From: JB111 sp049856175
GTDB taxonomy: Bacteria; Actinomycetota; Actinomycetes; Actinomycetales; Actinomycetaceae
Direction of reading: 5' to 3'
Length of the DNA: 64,000 nucleotides
Assembly: GCF_049856175.1 (NCBI RefSeq)
Contig: NZ_JBNDNA010000015.1
Coordinates: 1-64,000 of the forward strand
Shown here in pieces: positions 53,032 through 63,584 of the stretch. Each line of letters opens with the position of its first letter. Position 1 is the stretch's first letter. Under the pieces are notes generated by a model. That model was not told where the DNA came from and did not search any database. It worked only from the letters and a program-made list of their open reading frames with translations. Made by a program: the position numbers and the translations under genes.

Positions 53032-53949
53032 ATGACCGCCACCAGCACCTCGACCACCACCCACGCCGGGCGCGAGACGTCCGCGCGCCCTGCCGAGGAG
53101 CTCACGAACTCCTTGCGGGCCGGCGTCATCATGGACGTCGTCACGCCCGAGCAGGCGCGGATCGCCGAGGACGCGGGCGCGGTCGCCGTCATGGCGCTCG
53201 AGCGCGTCCCGGCCGACATCCGCGCACAGGGCGGCGTGGCCCGGATGAGCAACCCGGACCTCATCGACGGGATCATCGCCGCCGTCTCCGTGCCCGTCAT
53301 GGCCAAGGCGCGCATCGGTCACATGGTCGAGGCGCAGGTCCTCCAGCACCTCGGGGTGGACTACGTCGACGAGTCCGAGGTCCTCTCGCCGGCCGACTAC
53401 GCCCACCACATCGACAAGACGGCCTTCACGGTCCCGTTCGTCTGCGGGGCGACCAACCTGGGCGAGGCGCTGCGCCGCATCACCGAGGGCGCGTCGATGA
53501 TCCGGTCCAAGGGCGAGGCCGGGACGGGCGACGTCTCGGAGGCAACCCGCCACATCCGCCAGATCATCGGCGAGATCAACGCGCTGCGCGCGCGGTCCGC
53601 GGACGAGCTCTACCTCGCGGCCAAGGAGCTCCAGGCCCCGTACGACCTGGTGGTGAAGGTGGCCGAGGCGGGACGGCTGCCGGTCCCGCTGTTCACCGCC
53701 GGCGGGGTGGCCACGCCCGCCGATGCCGCCATGATGATGCAGCTCGGCGCCGACGGCGTGTTCGTCGGTTCGGGCATCTTCACGTCCGGGGACCCGGTCG
53801 CCCGCGCCAAGGCGATCGTCCGGGCGACAGCCGCCTACGACGACCCGGCGGTCGTCGCAGAGGTCTCGCGCGGCCTGGGCGAGGCGATGGTCGGCATCAG
53901 CGTGACCGACCTCCCGGCCCCGCACCGGCTCGCCGAGCGCGGGTGGTGA
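53032..53949 (+). CDS. pdxS: Pyridoxal 5'-phosphate synthase subunit PdxS
   Basis: 305 residues, about 290-300 expected. The barrel is highly conserved: GVIMDVVTPEQARIAEDAG, MALERVPADIR, SVPVMAKARIGH with a catalytic Lys, VPFVCGATNLGEALRRI, SKGEAGTG, and LFTAGGVATPADAA. It makes PLP from ribose 5-phosphate, glyceraldehyde 3-phosphate and ammonia. Usually the glutaminase pdxT follows; here the next gene (53959, minus) is a lipoate ligase relative, so pdxT must lie elsewhere. Confidence 0.96.
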   Translation: MTATSTSTTTHAGRETSARPAEELTNSLRAGVIMDVVTPEQARIAEDAGAVAVMALERVPADIRAQGGVARMSNPDLIDGIIAAVSVPVMAKARIGHMVEAQVLQHLGVDYVDESEVLSPADYAHHIDKTAFTVPFVCGATNLGEALRRITEGASMIRSKGEAGTGDVSEATRHIRQIIGEINALRARSADELYLAAKELQAPYDLVVKVAEAGRLPVPLFTAGGVATPADAAMMMQLGADGVFVGSGIFTSGDPVARAKAIVRATAAYDDPAVVAEVSRGLGEAMVGISVTDLPAPHRLAERGW

Positions 53950-53958
53950 GCGGGCCGG

Positions 53959-55011
53959 TCACGGCACGCGGTAGGTCCACGTGTCATCCGTGAACTTGGA
54001 CCGGACGAGCGCCTGCGCCTTCTCGAGCTCCTCGGGGTGGAGCCCCGACTCGACCGTGGAGTACCGCAGCCGCAGGTGGTCGAGAAAGGACTCGATGATC
54101 GCCTCGCGCGCCATGCCGGTCTGGCTGCGCATGGGGTCCACGCGCTTGGCGGCCGAGCGCACGCCCTTGTCGGAGAGCTTCTCGCGGCCGATCCGCAGCA
54201 CGTCGAGCATCTTCTGCGCGTCGATGTCGTAGCTCATCGTCACGTGGTGCAGCACCACTCCGGACGCGAACCTCTTCTGGGCCGCTCCCCCGATCTTTCC
54301 GGCGTCGGACGCGATGTCGTTGAGCGGGACGTACCGGGCGTTCACGCCGATCTCCTTCAGGGCGTCGAGCACCCACGCGTCGAGGAAGGCGTAGGACTGC
54401 TCGAAGCTCAGGCCCTCGACGAGCGAGGTCGGCACCACGAGCGAGTACGTGATGCAGTTGCCGGCCTCCATGAACATCGCCCCGCCACCGGAGACGCGCC
54501 GCACCACGGACATGCCGTAACGGTCGAGGGCGGCCTCGTCGACCTCGTTGCGCACGGACTGGAACGAGCCGATGACCACCAGGGGTGCGTCCCACTCCCA
54601 GAACCGCAGGACGGCGCCGCGCCGTCCTGCGGCGACCTCGCCGGGGATCACCTCGTCGAGCGCGACGTGCATGGCCGGGTGGAGGGTGGGCCCGTGGACG
54701 AGCTCGATGGTCAGGTCGTCCCAGGAGATCGCGCGGCCCAGCGCCCGGCGCACGGCGATGCCCACGCCCTCGGCGGTGAGGCCGAACGGGTGCACGTCCG
54801 GCCGGTCGAGGACCGTCGCCGCGGCGGCAGCCAGGTCCGCCGCCGACGCCGACTCCGGCTGCCCGGTGAGGACCGCGTCGAGCTCGGCGAGCGCGGAGTC
54901 GGGCTCGAGGAAGAAGTCTCCCGCGAGGTGGACGTCCGTCAGTCGTCCGTCGGCCACCTCCAGGTCGACGACGACGAGCTTGCCTCCGGGGACCTTGTAC
55001 TCACCATGCAC
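53959..55011 (-). CDS. Lipoate-protein ligase A / octanoyltransferase-family protein
   Basis: 350 residues, ATG 55011. The catalytic BPL/LplA/LipB domain is C-terminal (about 95-345): VVIGSFQSVRNEVDE, RRVSGGGAMFMEAGNCITYS and an adenylate-binding NDIASDAGKIGGAAQKR. An N-terminal domain of about 85 residues (MHGEYKVPGGKLVVVDLEV) resembles the lipoate-ligase accessory domain normally at the C-terminus in enteric LplA; domain order is thus reversed. It attaches lipoate or a similar acyl group to 2-oxoacid dehydrogenases or GcvH. It converges on pdxS with a 9-bp gap. Confidence 0.88.
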   Translation of the reverse strand: MHGEYKVPGGKLVVVDLEVADGRLTDVHLAGDFFLEPDSALAELDAVLTGQPESASAADLAAAAATVLDRPDVHPFGLTAEGVGIAVRRALGRAISWDDLTIELVHGPTLHPAMHVALDEVIPGEVAAGRRGAVLRFWEWDAPLVVIGSFQSVRNEVDEAALDRYGMSVVRRVSGGGAMFMEAGNCITYSLVVPTSLVEGLSFEQSYAFLDAWVLDALKEIGVNARYVPLNDIASDAGKIGGAAQKRFASGVVLHHVTMSYDIDAQKMLDVLRIGREKLSDKGVRSAAKRVDPMRSQTGMAREAIIESFLDHLRLRYSTVESGLHPEELEKAQALVRSKFTDDTWTYRVP

Positions 55012-55040
55012 GCCTCGAGCCTACGCACCCCCTGACATTC

Positions 55041-55118
55041 GTCGAGAGTGCGGTTCTCCGACCGCGAGAGTGCGGTCACCCGCACTCTCGACGACCAGGA
55101 ACCGCACTCTCGACGACA
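55041..55118. repeat. Inverted and direct CGAGAGTGCGGT repeats
   Basis: CGAGAGTGCGGT at 55043-55054 and 55065-55076, and its reverse complement at 55079-55090 and 55101-55112, so the block can fold into one or two strong hairpins. Located between the lipoate ligase start and the RamB-like stop. Confidence 0.8.
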
Positions 55119-55130
55119 TGGGGGAGAGCC

Positions 55131-56717
55131 TCACGCGCCGGTGGCGTGGCGATCGAGGAACTCGTAGACCTCGGTGTCGTCGACGCCGGGGAACGTGCCC
55201 GGCGGGAGAGCGGCGAGCAGGTGACTGTGCGCGCGGGCGCTCGGCCAGGCGTGCGACTTCCACCGGCTCGCGAGCGCTGCCGGCGGGCGCCGGCAGCACG
55301 CCGGGTCCGGGCAGCTCGACCTCTGCCGCACGGACGTCTCGCGCCCCCGGAACCACTTCGCGTGGTCGAACGGGACGCCGACGTCGATCGCGAAGTCCCC
55401 GCCGTCGGTGCGCTCCACGTGCGTGGTGCACCAGTACGTGCCCCGCCCCATGTCCGTGTACTGGAAGTGGGTGGCGTAGCGGTCGACGTTGTCGAACACG
55501 CGGCGCGAGGCCCATCTCCGGCAGACGATCTGACCCTCGACGGCGCCGGTGACGTCGGTGGGGAACGTGACGTCGTCGTTCTCGTAGGCCTTGTAGATCA
55601 CCCCGTCCTCCCCGACGCGCAGGAAGTGCACCGGCAGACCGAGGTGCTCGGTGGCGAGGTTGGTGAACCGGTGCGCGGCGGTCTCGTAGGAGACCGCGAA
55701 GGCGTCGCGCAGGTCGTCGATCGCGAGGTCCCGCTCCTTCTTGGCGGCGGTGAGCAGGTCGGCGGCGGAGCGCTCGGGCACGAGCAGGGCGGCGGCGAAG
55801 TAGTTCGCCTCGACCCGCTGAGCGAGGAACTCCGCGTAGCCGCGGGGGTCGGCGTGCTCCAGGGCGAAGTGGCCGAGGGTCTGCAGGACGATCGTGCGCG
55901 GGTCGTGACCGCCCCGGGCCGTGATCGGGAGGTAGATCCTGCGGTGGTGCAGGTCGGTGACCGAACGCGTGGAGCGGGGCAGGTCGTCGGTGCGGTGGAT
56001 CGTGAAGCCGAGGTGCGCGGTGACGGCGGAGACCCCGCGGTCGGTCAGCGGTCCGCCCCGGTGGCCGACCGCCTCCGAGATCGCCGCCGCGACCTGCTCG
56101 ATCTCCGCGAAGTAGTTGTCCCGCCCCCGCATCGTGGCGCGCAGCTCGGCGTTCGCGCGTCGGGCCTCCTCCGGCGTGGCCGAGCGGACCGTGGCGCTGC
56201 GGGCGAGCTCGGCGTGCAGGCCGACGAGGGCCTCGAGCGCGTCGGAGGGCAGTTTCGCGGTGGCGCGCACGGAGGGCAGTCCGAGCGAGGCGTAGGTCGG
56301 GTCGGCCTGGGCGCGCTCGAGGGCGAGCTCGAGGGCGGCGCGCCGGGTCGGCGGCTCGGCGCGCATGAGGTCAGCGACCGGCACGTCGAGGGAGCGCGCG
56401 ATCGCGTGGACGAGCGCGAGGCGGGGCTCGCGCCGTCCGTTCTCGATCTGGGAGAGCAGCGACGGCGCCCGGTCCACGCGTGCCGCCAGGTCGGCGAGCG
56501 TGAGGCCGGCGCCCTGGCGCGCGTGCCGGATGCGCCGGCCGAGGACGGCGAGGTCGAGCCCGTCGTCGCCGGCGCGTGGCTCGGCCCGTGCTCCGGTCCC
56601 GGCCGCGCTCCCCTGAGTGTCCGGCTCGCCGGGGTCCCCCGGTCCGGCCGGCGACGCGGCGGGCCGCCGAGCGGCTCCGGCGTCGTCGGGCGTGGTGATG
56701 CGTGTGCGCGCGGCCAT
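55131..56717 (-). CDS. RamB-like XRE/ImmA-IrrE-type regulator of acetate and glyoxylate metabolism
   Basis: 528 residues from ATG 56717 (GGAGAAG upstream). A Gly/Pro-rich extension (1-55) precedes a Cro/C1-type HTH (about 55-115, LGRRIRHARQGAGLTLADLA with SLLSQIENGRRE), a middle region, and the COG3800/IrrE-like part with HFALEHADPRGYAEFLAQ and then VCRRWASRRVFDN and several Cys residues near the C-terminus. This is the short-chain fatty acyl regulator family (RamB in Corynebacterium), which represses glyoxylate-cycle genes. It is divergent from aceA across 133 bp, the same arrangement as in relatives. The extended N-terminus is unusual. Confidence 0.88.
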   Translation of the reverse strand: MAARTRITTPDDAGAARRPAASPAGPGDPGEPDTQGSAAGTGARAEPRAGDDGLDLAVLGRRIRHARQGAGLTLADLAARVDRAPSLLSQIENGRREPRLALVHAIARSLDVPVADLMRAEPPTRRAALELALERAQADPTYASLGLPSVRATAKLPSDALEALVGLHAELARSATVRSATPEEARRANAELRATMRGRDNYFAEIEQVAAAISEAVGHRGGPLTDRGVSAVTAHLGFTIHRTDDLPRSTRSVTDLHHRRIYLPITARGGHDPRTIVLQTLGHFALEHADPRGYAEFLAQRVEANYFAAALLVPERSAADLLTAAKKERDLAIDDLRDAFAVSYETAAHRFTNLATEHLGLPVHFLRVGEDGVIYKAYENDDVTFPTDVTGAVEGQIVCRRWASRRVFDNVDRYATHFQYTDMGRGTYWCTTHVERTDGGDFAIDVGVPFDHAKWFRGRETSVRQRSSCPDPACCRRPPAALASRWKSHAWPSARAHSHLLAALPPGTFPGVDDTEVYEFLDRHATGA

Positions 56718-56742
56718 CTCTTCTCCCTCGGTGAAGATCGCT

Positions 56743-56755
56743 CGAACTTTACACA
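56743..56755. promoter_or_regulatory. Candidate RamB operator
   Basis: CGAACTTTACACA, similar to the AACTTTGCAAA-type RamB site described in Corynebacterium, in the aceA/ramB gap and 95 bp before the aceA start. Confidence 0.45.
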
Positions 56756-56850
56756 GATCCGTGCTGGATGGGACGGCCACCGCTCGCGAACGTGTACTCA
56801 TCGCGGATTTCACCCGATCTCCGCGGAGAGCCACGAGGAAGAGGCATCCC

Positions 56851-58215
<1,365 letters not shown>

Positions 58216-58272
58216 CGACGACGTCGCCCGACCGACACCCCACCGACGCACCACGCGCAAGGAGCCACAGCC

Positions 58273-59100
58273 ATGACCCTCACCGACACCCGGCCCGCAC
58301 ACGGCGCCACCACGATCCCCCGCCCGACGGCGAACACCCGCACCACCGGTGCGCCACCCGTCGTCGTCGGCGTGCGGCGTGACTCCAGGCGGGTCCCCTC
58401 ACCCGACGCCCTCGCCCTCATCGGAGCCCTCCACGCGCGCTTCGACGGCGAGCGGGGCGAGCTCCTGGCCGAGCGGAGGCGCCGCGGGCAGTCCGCGGCG
58501 GACGGCGCCCTGCTCGGCCCCGGGCCCAAGGCGCGCCGTGTGCGCGAGGACCCGACGTGGCGGGTTCGCCAAACCTCCGGCCGGACCACCGTCGTCGCGC
58601 GACCCCGGGGCTGGGAGGCCGTCGAGGAGCGCCTCGAGGTCGCCGGCCGTCCGGCGTCCGCGACCCTCGTCGACGTCGGGCTGCACGTCTTCGACGCCCG
58701 TGCCCGCCTCGCCCACGGTCCCGGGCTCGAGATCCGACCGACGGGTCTCCAGTGCCACCGGGAGGCGCGGCTGTGGCACGACGTGCTGACCGTCGCGGAG
58801 GACCGGCTGGGGCTGGCGCGCGGTTCGGTCAGGGTGCGGATCGTCCTCGACAGCGTCGCTGCCGGCCTCGAGGCGGAGGAGATCCTCTTCGAGCTGCGCG
58901 AGCGGGCCACCGCCGTCGAGATCGGCGACGTCGACGCGCTGATCGCGGAGGCGGCCGACCTCCGCGCGCGTACCGCCCAGGTGCACGCGGGATGCGGGGA
59001 GGTCGGTCCGACGTCGACGTCCGTTCGAGGTCTCCCGGAGCGGGCCGCCGAGATGTGGCGGCGCCGCTACGCGGGGCCGGCCAGCGGGATCACGGCCTGA
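58273..59100 (+). pseudogene. aceB: Truncated, degenerate malate synthase A remnant
   Basis: 275 residues against about 530 in AceB, with a good RBS (AAGGAG). The N-terminus LALIGALHARFDGERGELLA aligns with the malate synthase start (..LVTHFTPQRNKLLAAR), and GLQCHREARLWHDVLTVAED followed by RLGLARGSVRVRIVLDS aligns with the barrel segment that normally reads ..LPRGTIRATVLIET, then AEEILFELRE. The region with the MADFED motif is missing, the Glu of IET is Asp, GRWDYIFS is lost, and the whole C-terminal half is absent. So the enzyme should not work as a malate synthase. The ORF is still clean, so it may have been kept for another purpose. The product overlaps the 3' end of the convergent phosphodiesterase gene by 34 bp. 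Confidence 0.8.
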
Positions 59101-59687
59101 ACCTGGTGGAGCGGCCCACCAGCGGGTCCCTCGCCGAGCCGGGAGGAGACGAGCTCGACGGCGTCCGCCCGCCAGGTGGGACCCTCGTAGACCGCGAGGG
59201 CGGAGGCGAGGCCGGCCATGTCGGTCCCGCGCGATCGGCGCGACTCGCGCGCGACGGTGAGGTGGGCACGGCGACGCTCCTGGCGACCGCGGCCGTTGCC
59301 GCGCGCGGGCGCTCCCGGTTCGTCGTCGTCCTGGTCCTCCGGGTCGGGCGGGCGGACGTAGGGGGCGTCGGCGGCGTCGGCCATGAGCACGGTGAGCCGC
59401 GCGGTCTCCCCGCCGACGCCGACCCACAGGATGCGGCCGGAGAAGGACCCGCCACCACGCAGGCGCAGGTCGAGCGGGGCGTGCCGGGCGGCGGCCTCGG
59501 CGAGTGAATCGGCGACGTCGCCGACCGCGCCGTCGGGCACCTCGCCGTAGAAGGCCACGGTGACGTGCTGCTGGTCGACCGGCACCCAGCGCAGGGGCGC
59601 GCCAGCGCCGAGACGGAGGTTGGTCAGCGGCAGCTCGAGGTGGTCGAGCACCTCGGCGGGCGGCCGGATCGCAGCGAAGAGGCGCAT
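59067..59687 (-). CDS. thpR: RNA 2',3'-cyclic phosphodiesterase (ThpR/LigT family)
   Basis: 206 residues, 2H phosphoesterase with HVTVAFYGEV and HLTVARESRR (HxTx motifs) about 100 residues apart. An acidic/Gly-Arg-rich insert (about 115-140) separates them. Acts on cyclic phosphate RNA ends. Convergent with the malate synthase remnant, overlapping by 34 bp. Confidence 0.9.
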   Translation of the reverse strand: MRLFAAIRPPAEVLDHLELPLTNLRLGAGAPLRWVPVDQQHVTVAFYGEVPDGAVGDVADSLAEAAARHAPLDLRLRGGGSFSGRILWVGVGGETARLTVLMADAADAPYVRPPDPEDQDDDEPGAPARGNGRGRQERRRAHLTVARESRRSRGTDMAGLASALAVYEGPTWRADAVELVSSRLGEGPAGGPLHQVQAVIPLAGPA

Positions 59688-59964
59688 CGGGTCAGCCTCT
59701 CCCCCGCCGGGCGCCGGCGTCCATCCGAATCGTTGGGCTGAAAGGGGTCGTACGCGTGGACGGGCGTGGGGGGTCCGTCAGCCGGTCCGTCGCGTGGCCG
59801 CCTCGATGTCGAGGCCGGTCATCGAGCCAGGCTCTCGAGCAGCGCACGCGGTCAGCAGCGATCGCTCGCCGGCACACACACGGTCACGACGCTGCGGCCA
59901 GATCACGGCGCGGAGGCCCGTCGGGTCAGCGTCACGCTCGGGTCTCGGGTCACTGACGCGCAGC
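59688..59964. other. Gene-free 277-bp stretch
   Basis: Between thpR start and TetR stop I see no ORF with a credible start/RBS, no clear hairpin and no known repeat. It probably holds the thpR promoter. Only a CACACACA run (59873-59880) stands out. Confidence 0.6.
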
Positions 59965-60621
59965 TCAGCCCTGCGCGGGCGACGGCGCCGAGGACACCTT
60001 CCCCAGCTCGACGGACCGCGCGGCCAGCACGCGCAGCATGTCCCTCAGGTCCTCCTGCGGCGGTCGCGGTTCCACCCAGCCGCTCGCGAGGCGCAGGGCG
60101 AGTCCGTCGATGAAGGCGTGGAGGTGTCCTGCCAGTCGTTCCTGCTCCCGAGGAAGTTCCTCCGGGTAGTCGGGGACGGTCTCGGCACCCGCGAGCAGGA
60201 GGACTAGCTGACGGTGGAACATCCGCTTGCCCGTCCAGGCCCAGCTCAGTTCCTCGGCCGCGATGCCGGGATCCACGTAGAGCGCGAGCCAGATGCGGTG
60301 CTCCGCGTCCCGCTCGGCGTCCAGCGGCAGGATCTGCTCGACCATGTGGGCCACCAGCTCGACAGGGTCGAGACCGTCGTTGCGACCGTTTCGCACGACG
60401 TCCCCGACGCGGCGCTGCACCTGTCCTGCGACGTGCTCGAGCATGAGCGACTCGAGGGCTGCCGTGGACGGGACGTAGTGCCGCACCGCCCCCGCGGACC
60501 AGCCGGTGGCGTCCGCCAGCGCGCGCACCGTCGCCGCACGCCGCCCACCGCGGGCCACGAGCTCGAGCGCCGCACGGGTGACTTCCTCGCGACGCGCGCC
60601 GTGGTCGACGATCTTCGGCAC
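59965..60621 (-). CDS. TetR-family regulator
   Basis: 218 residues from GTG 60621 (4 bp after the DUF998 gene stop). N-terminal HTH (ALELVARGGRRAATVRALADATGWSAGAVRHYVP), then a helical ligand domain with LAGHLHAFIDGLALRL, typical of TetR C-terminal domains. Likely represses the DUF998 membrane gene or the nearby MFS gene; no operator is visible. Second gene of a two-gene operon. Confidence 0.88.
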   Translation of the reverse strand: MPKIVDHGARREEVTRAALELVARGGRRAATVRALADATGWSAGAVRHYVPSTAALESLMLEHVAGQVQRRVGDVVRNGRNDGLDPVELVAHMVEQILPLDAERDAEHRIWLALYVDPGIAAEELSWAWTGKRMFHRQLVLLLAGAETVPDYPEELPREQERLAGHLHAFIDGLALRLASGWVEPRPPQEDLRDMLRVLAARSVELGKVSSAPSPAQG

Positions 60622-60625
60622 GGCG

Positions 60626-61321
60626 CTACCGTCCCGCCGCGCGGGGAGCCGGACTGCCGCCGCGCGCACCACGGGCGTCGGGCGCCCGAGAGGCCCGCAT
60701 CGCCGCGGCACCGGCCAGGACCAGCCACAGGAGGAACGGCCACGCGGCGGCCCGCTCGAGGATGCCGAACGGTAGCGACCATGCCGTCGGCGCCATGAGC
60801 AGGAGGAGCCCGAAGATCGTCACGATGCCCGCGATCAGGGTGGTCCGGCCGAGCGCGGCGCGCGACCGGAGCCAGCCCGAGCCGATGAGGATCAGGGCCA
60901 CGCTCTGGGCGAGGAAACCGATCATCGCGATGATCGTGTGGAGCGTGAGGTCCACGTCCGAGGGCCACAGCCCGGCGCCCGCCTGCCCCAGCCCGCCGGC
61001 GACGAGGAGCCACGCCCCGATCCCGCCGCGCTTGCCAACCGGCAGGACCCGACGCAGCGCGAGGGCAGCCGCGGCGAACGCCAACCCGGTGACGATCCAC
61101 GCGACGTTGAGGACCGTGTGCTCAGGTGAACAGATCTCCACGGGCCCGTCCGGGTAGGCGTCGGACGCGCCGCAGCCGACCCACCCGAGGTCACTGATCG
61201 CCTGCTCCGCGAAGGAGTACGGGGCGGACGAGCGGACGCCCGACCAGAGCTCCGCCCCGACGGCGGCCAGGCCGGAGACGATCCACACGATGCCTGCGAT
61301 CGGCCACCAGTGTTTTCGCAT
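60626..61321 (-). CDS. DUF998-family membrane protein
   Basis: 231 residues, ATG 61321. Six or so transmembrane segments (IAGIVWIVSGLAAVGAELW, HTVLNVAWIVTGLAFAAAAL and more), with the DUF998-type SFAEQAISDLG before the second helix, and a short Arg/Pro-rich tail. Function unknown. Upstream of, and co-transcribed with, the TetR gene. Confidence 0.8.
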   Translation of the reverse strand: MRKHWWPIAGIVWIVSGLAAVGAELWSGVRSSAPYSFAEQAISDLGWVGCGASDAYPDGPVEICSPEHTVLNVAWIVTGLAFAAAALALRRVLPVGKRGGIGAWLLVAGGLGQAGAGLWPSDVDLTLHTIIAMIGFLAQSVALILIGSGWLRSRAALGRTTLIAGIVTIFGLLLLMAPTAWSLPFGILERAAAWPFLLWLVLAGAAAMRASRAPDARGARGGSPAPRAAGR

Positions 61322-61489
61322 GCTGTATGCAAACAGATCGGGCAGGTGCGCGCCAGCCGGATGACCAGGCTGCCGTCCTCGTCGAGCTCGGAGCATGACT
61401 CGCCCGCGACAACTCGTGCGACCTGCCGACCCGTGTCCCCGGCCGGCTGGTCCATTCGCCCTGCGCAGGACCGGCCCGGCCCCGCACCC

Positions 61490-62956
61490 TCACACCGTCG
61501 GCGTGCCACCCGCCCGCCGGTCGCGCTGGTCCTTGATCGCCACGACGAGCGTCGCCACGACCACCAGCGTCACGAGGCCGAAGCCGACCGACGCCGCCGT
61601 CGGCCAGTCGGTGACCTCGAGCGTGCTGAACACCGCCGCCGTGATCACCGCGATCCCGATCGACGTCCCGATCCGCTGACCGGTCTGCATGATCGCGCCC
61701 GAGCTGCCCGCATACCGCAGCGGCACCTCCGCGAGCGTGAGCGTCTGGTTCGGGCTGACCACGCAGCCCTGCGCGGCCCCGATGAAGGACAGGGACAGCA
61801 TGAGCCACCAGACGCTCAGGCCCGCGACGTCATGCAGGACCACCACCACGATGCTCAGCAGCAGGCCGACCAGGGCCACGAGCAGGCCACCGATCACCAG
61901 CTTGCGCCCATACGTCAGCACGCGCTTGCCCGCCCAGTTCGCACCGATCGCCGACAGCACCGCCGACGGCAACCCGATAGTCCCGGCCTCGAGCGCGGAC
62001 CGCCCGTCGCCCTGCTGCATGTACAGCGCGACGAGCACCCACACGCTCGTCATCCCCAGGAAGTACAGGGTGATCATCAGCGCCCCGTTGCTGAAGCTGC
62101 GGGTGCGGAAGATGCTGAGATCCACCATCGGACTGCGCCCGGTGCGCGCGTACCGCCGCTCCCACCACACCCAGACACGCACGAGCAGCAGCCCGACCGG
62201 CACGAGCAGCCAGAGGATCGCCGACCCGCGCCCCTCCATGAACGGCAGCAGGATCGCGAGGACCGCGGCGCCGAGGAGCAGCGCACCGACGGGGTCCAGC
62301 GAGCGCTCGGCCCGGGTGGCGGGGTCGGCGTGCCGACGGGAGCGGATGAGAGGCCTGGGGAACCACAGCAGCCCCAGGACGATCGTGGCGATCCCGACGG
62401 GCACGTTGACGAGGAACGTCAGCCGCCAGCCGAGCTCGGGGCCGCCGGCGTTGATGAGCACGCCGCCGAGCACCGGGCCGATGCCCACCGAGACCCCGAC
62501 CGCCGCGCCGAAGTAGCCGAACGCGCGGGCGCGCTCGGCGCCGCGGAAGTACTGCTGGATCATCCCGACGCCCTGCGGGTTGATGAGGCCCGAGCCCACG
62601 CCCTGGACGAACCGGGTGATGTTGAGCCACTCCGAGCTGGGCGCCGCGCTGGCGGCGATCGAGGAGGCGGTGAAGATGGCCAGCCCGATGAGGAAGATGC
62701 CGCCGCGGCCCATGACGTCGCCCGCGCGGCCGGCGGCCACGAGCACGACGCCGAACGTCAGCGCATACCCGGACAGCACCCACTGCAGGTCCGACGCCGA
62801 GGCGCCGAGCCCCTCCTGCATCGACGGCAGCGCGACGTTGACGATGCTCACCGCGATCAGCGACATGAAGATGGCGCCGAGCACCACCATGAGGATCCGC
62901 CAGCGCGCGGGGTCCGGGGCGTCGACCGACCGGTCCGGCTCAGTCTCGGCCCGCAC
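61490..62956 (-). CDS. MFS multidrug exporter, DHA2 (14-TM) type
   Basis: 488 residues, GTG start with GAGGGAG upstream. About 14 transmembrane helices. Motifs: VSIVNVALPSMQEGLGAS at the first loop (DHA2 type), WVLSGYALTFGVVLVAAGRAGDVMGR (motif A) and the antiporter motif C-like FGYFGAAVGVSVGIGPVLGG. Proton-driven export of lipophilic drugs or metabolites. Separate transcript; the TetR operon lies downstream on the same strand. Confidence 0.9.
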   Translation of the reverse strand: MRAETEPDRSVDAPDPARWRILMVVLGAIFMSLIAVSIVNVALPSMQEGLGASASDLQWVLSGYALTFGVVLVAAGRAGDVMGRGGIFLIGLAIFTASSIAASAAPSSEWLNITRFVQGVGSGLINPQGVGMIQQYFRGAERARAFGYFGAAVGVSVGIGPVLGGVLINAGGPELGWRLTFLVNVPVGIATIVLGLLWFPRPLIRSRRHADPATRAERSLDPVGALLLGAAVLAILLPFMEGRGSAILWLLVPVGLLLVRVWVWWERRYARTGRSPMVDLSIFRTRSFSNGALMITLYFLGMTSVWVLVALYMQQGDGRSALEAGTIGLPSAVLSAIGANWAGKRVLTYGRKLVIGGLLVALVGLLLSIVVVVLHDVAGLSVWWLMLSLSFIGAAQGCVVSPNQTLTLAEVPLRYAGSSGAIMQTGQRIGTSIGIAVITAAVFSTLEVTDWPTAASVGFGLVTLVVVATLVVAIKDQRDRRAGGTPTV

Positions 62957-63116
62957 CGATCAGCTCCCTCCTCCTGGCCGTGGGCGCGCGCCGCACGGAC
63001 ATGCCCGACGACGAAGGGCGCTCCCGCCCCGCGCTCGTCGTCCCGGCCAGCCTACGTCGCACGCCGAGCATGGCGCCGGGGTGATCAGGTCCCGCCGTCG
63101 CGTCGCTCCACCGAGG

Positions 63117-63575
63117 TCATGCCGTGGCGTCACCACCGCCCGTACCGGTCGTCCCCCACTGCCGCATGGCCTCGCGGATGTGCGGCGGGGCGAGAAGGAA
63201 CGTGGGGGCGAGCTCCTCCCAGCCGCGTTCCTTCGTGCGCCGGGCGTAGGCCTCGTGGTCGGCGTCGATGCTGCTCGCCGTCGGGTCGAGCCCGCGGGAG
63301 TCCTCGCCGAGCAGTGTGAGGTGGTACATCCACATCGAGCCGTCGGCCTCGCGGTTGAGGAACGTCGCCTCGAACGCGACACGTTCGTCGGCCAGCGTCG
63401 CCTCGCACTCGTCGTAGCGGTCGTGCAGCGTGGACATCCACTCGTCGAACGTGGCTTCCGCGCCGTCGAGCAGCCTGGCACGGCTCAGCTCGAGGCGCAG
63501 CCCGGGCGGCACCGACGCGGGCATCGGGTGGCGGCCCCGGTCGTCGTCGGTCGGTCGGAACGGGATGGGCTCCAT
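63117..63575 (-). CDS. DUF6176-like small protein
   Basis: 152 residues. LRLELSRARLLDGAEATFDEW at residues 26-46 and YHLTLLGEDSRGLDPTASSI follow the pattern of small alpha/beta ferredoxin-like DUF6176 proteins of unknown role. In-frame Met18 (MPASVPP) may be the true start, since the domain begins just after it. Next to the nucleotidyltransferase gene, 9 bp downstream; perhaps one operon. Confidence 0.65.
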   Translation of the reverse strand: MEPIPFRPTDDDRGRHPMPASVPPGLRLELSRARLLDGAEATFDEWMSTLHDRYDECEATLADERVAFEATFLNREADGSMWMYHLTLLGEDSRGLDPTASSIDADHEAYARRTKERGWEELAPTFLLAPPHIREAMRQWGTTGTGGGDATA

Positions 63576-63584
63576 CCGCCGACC

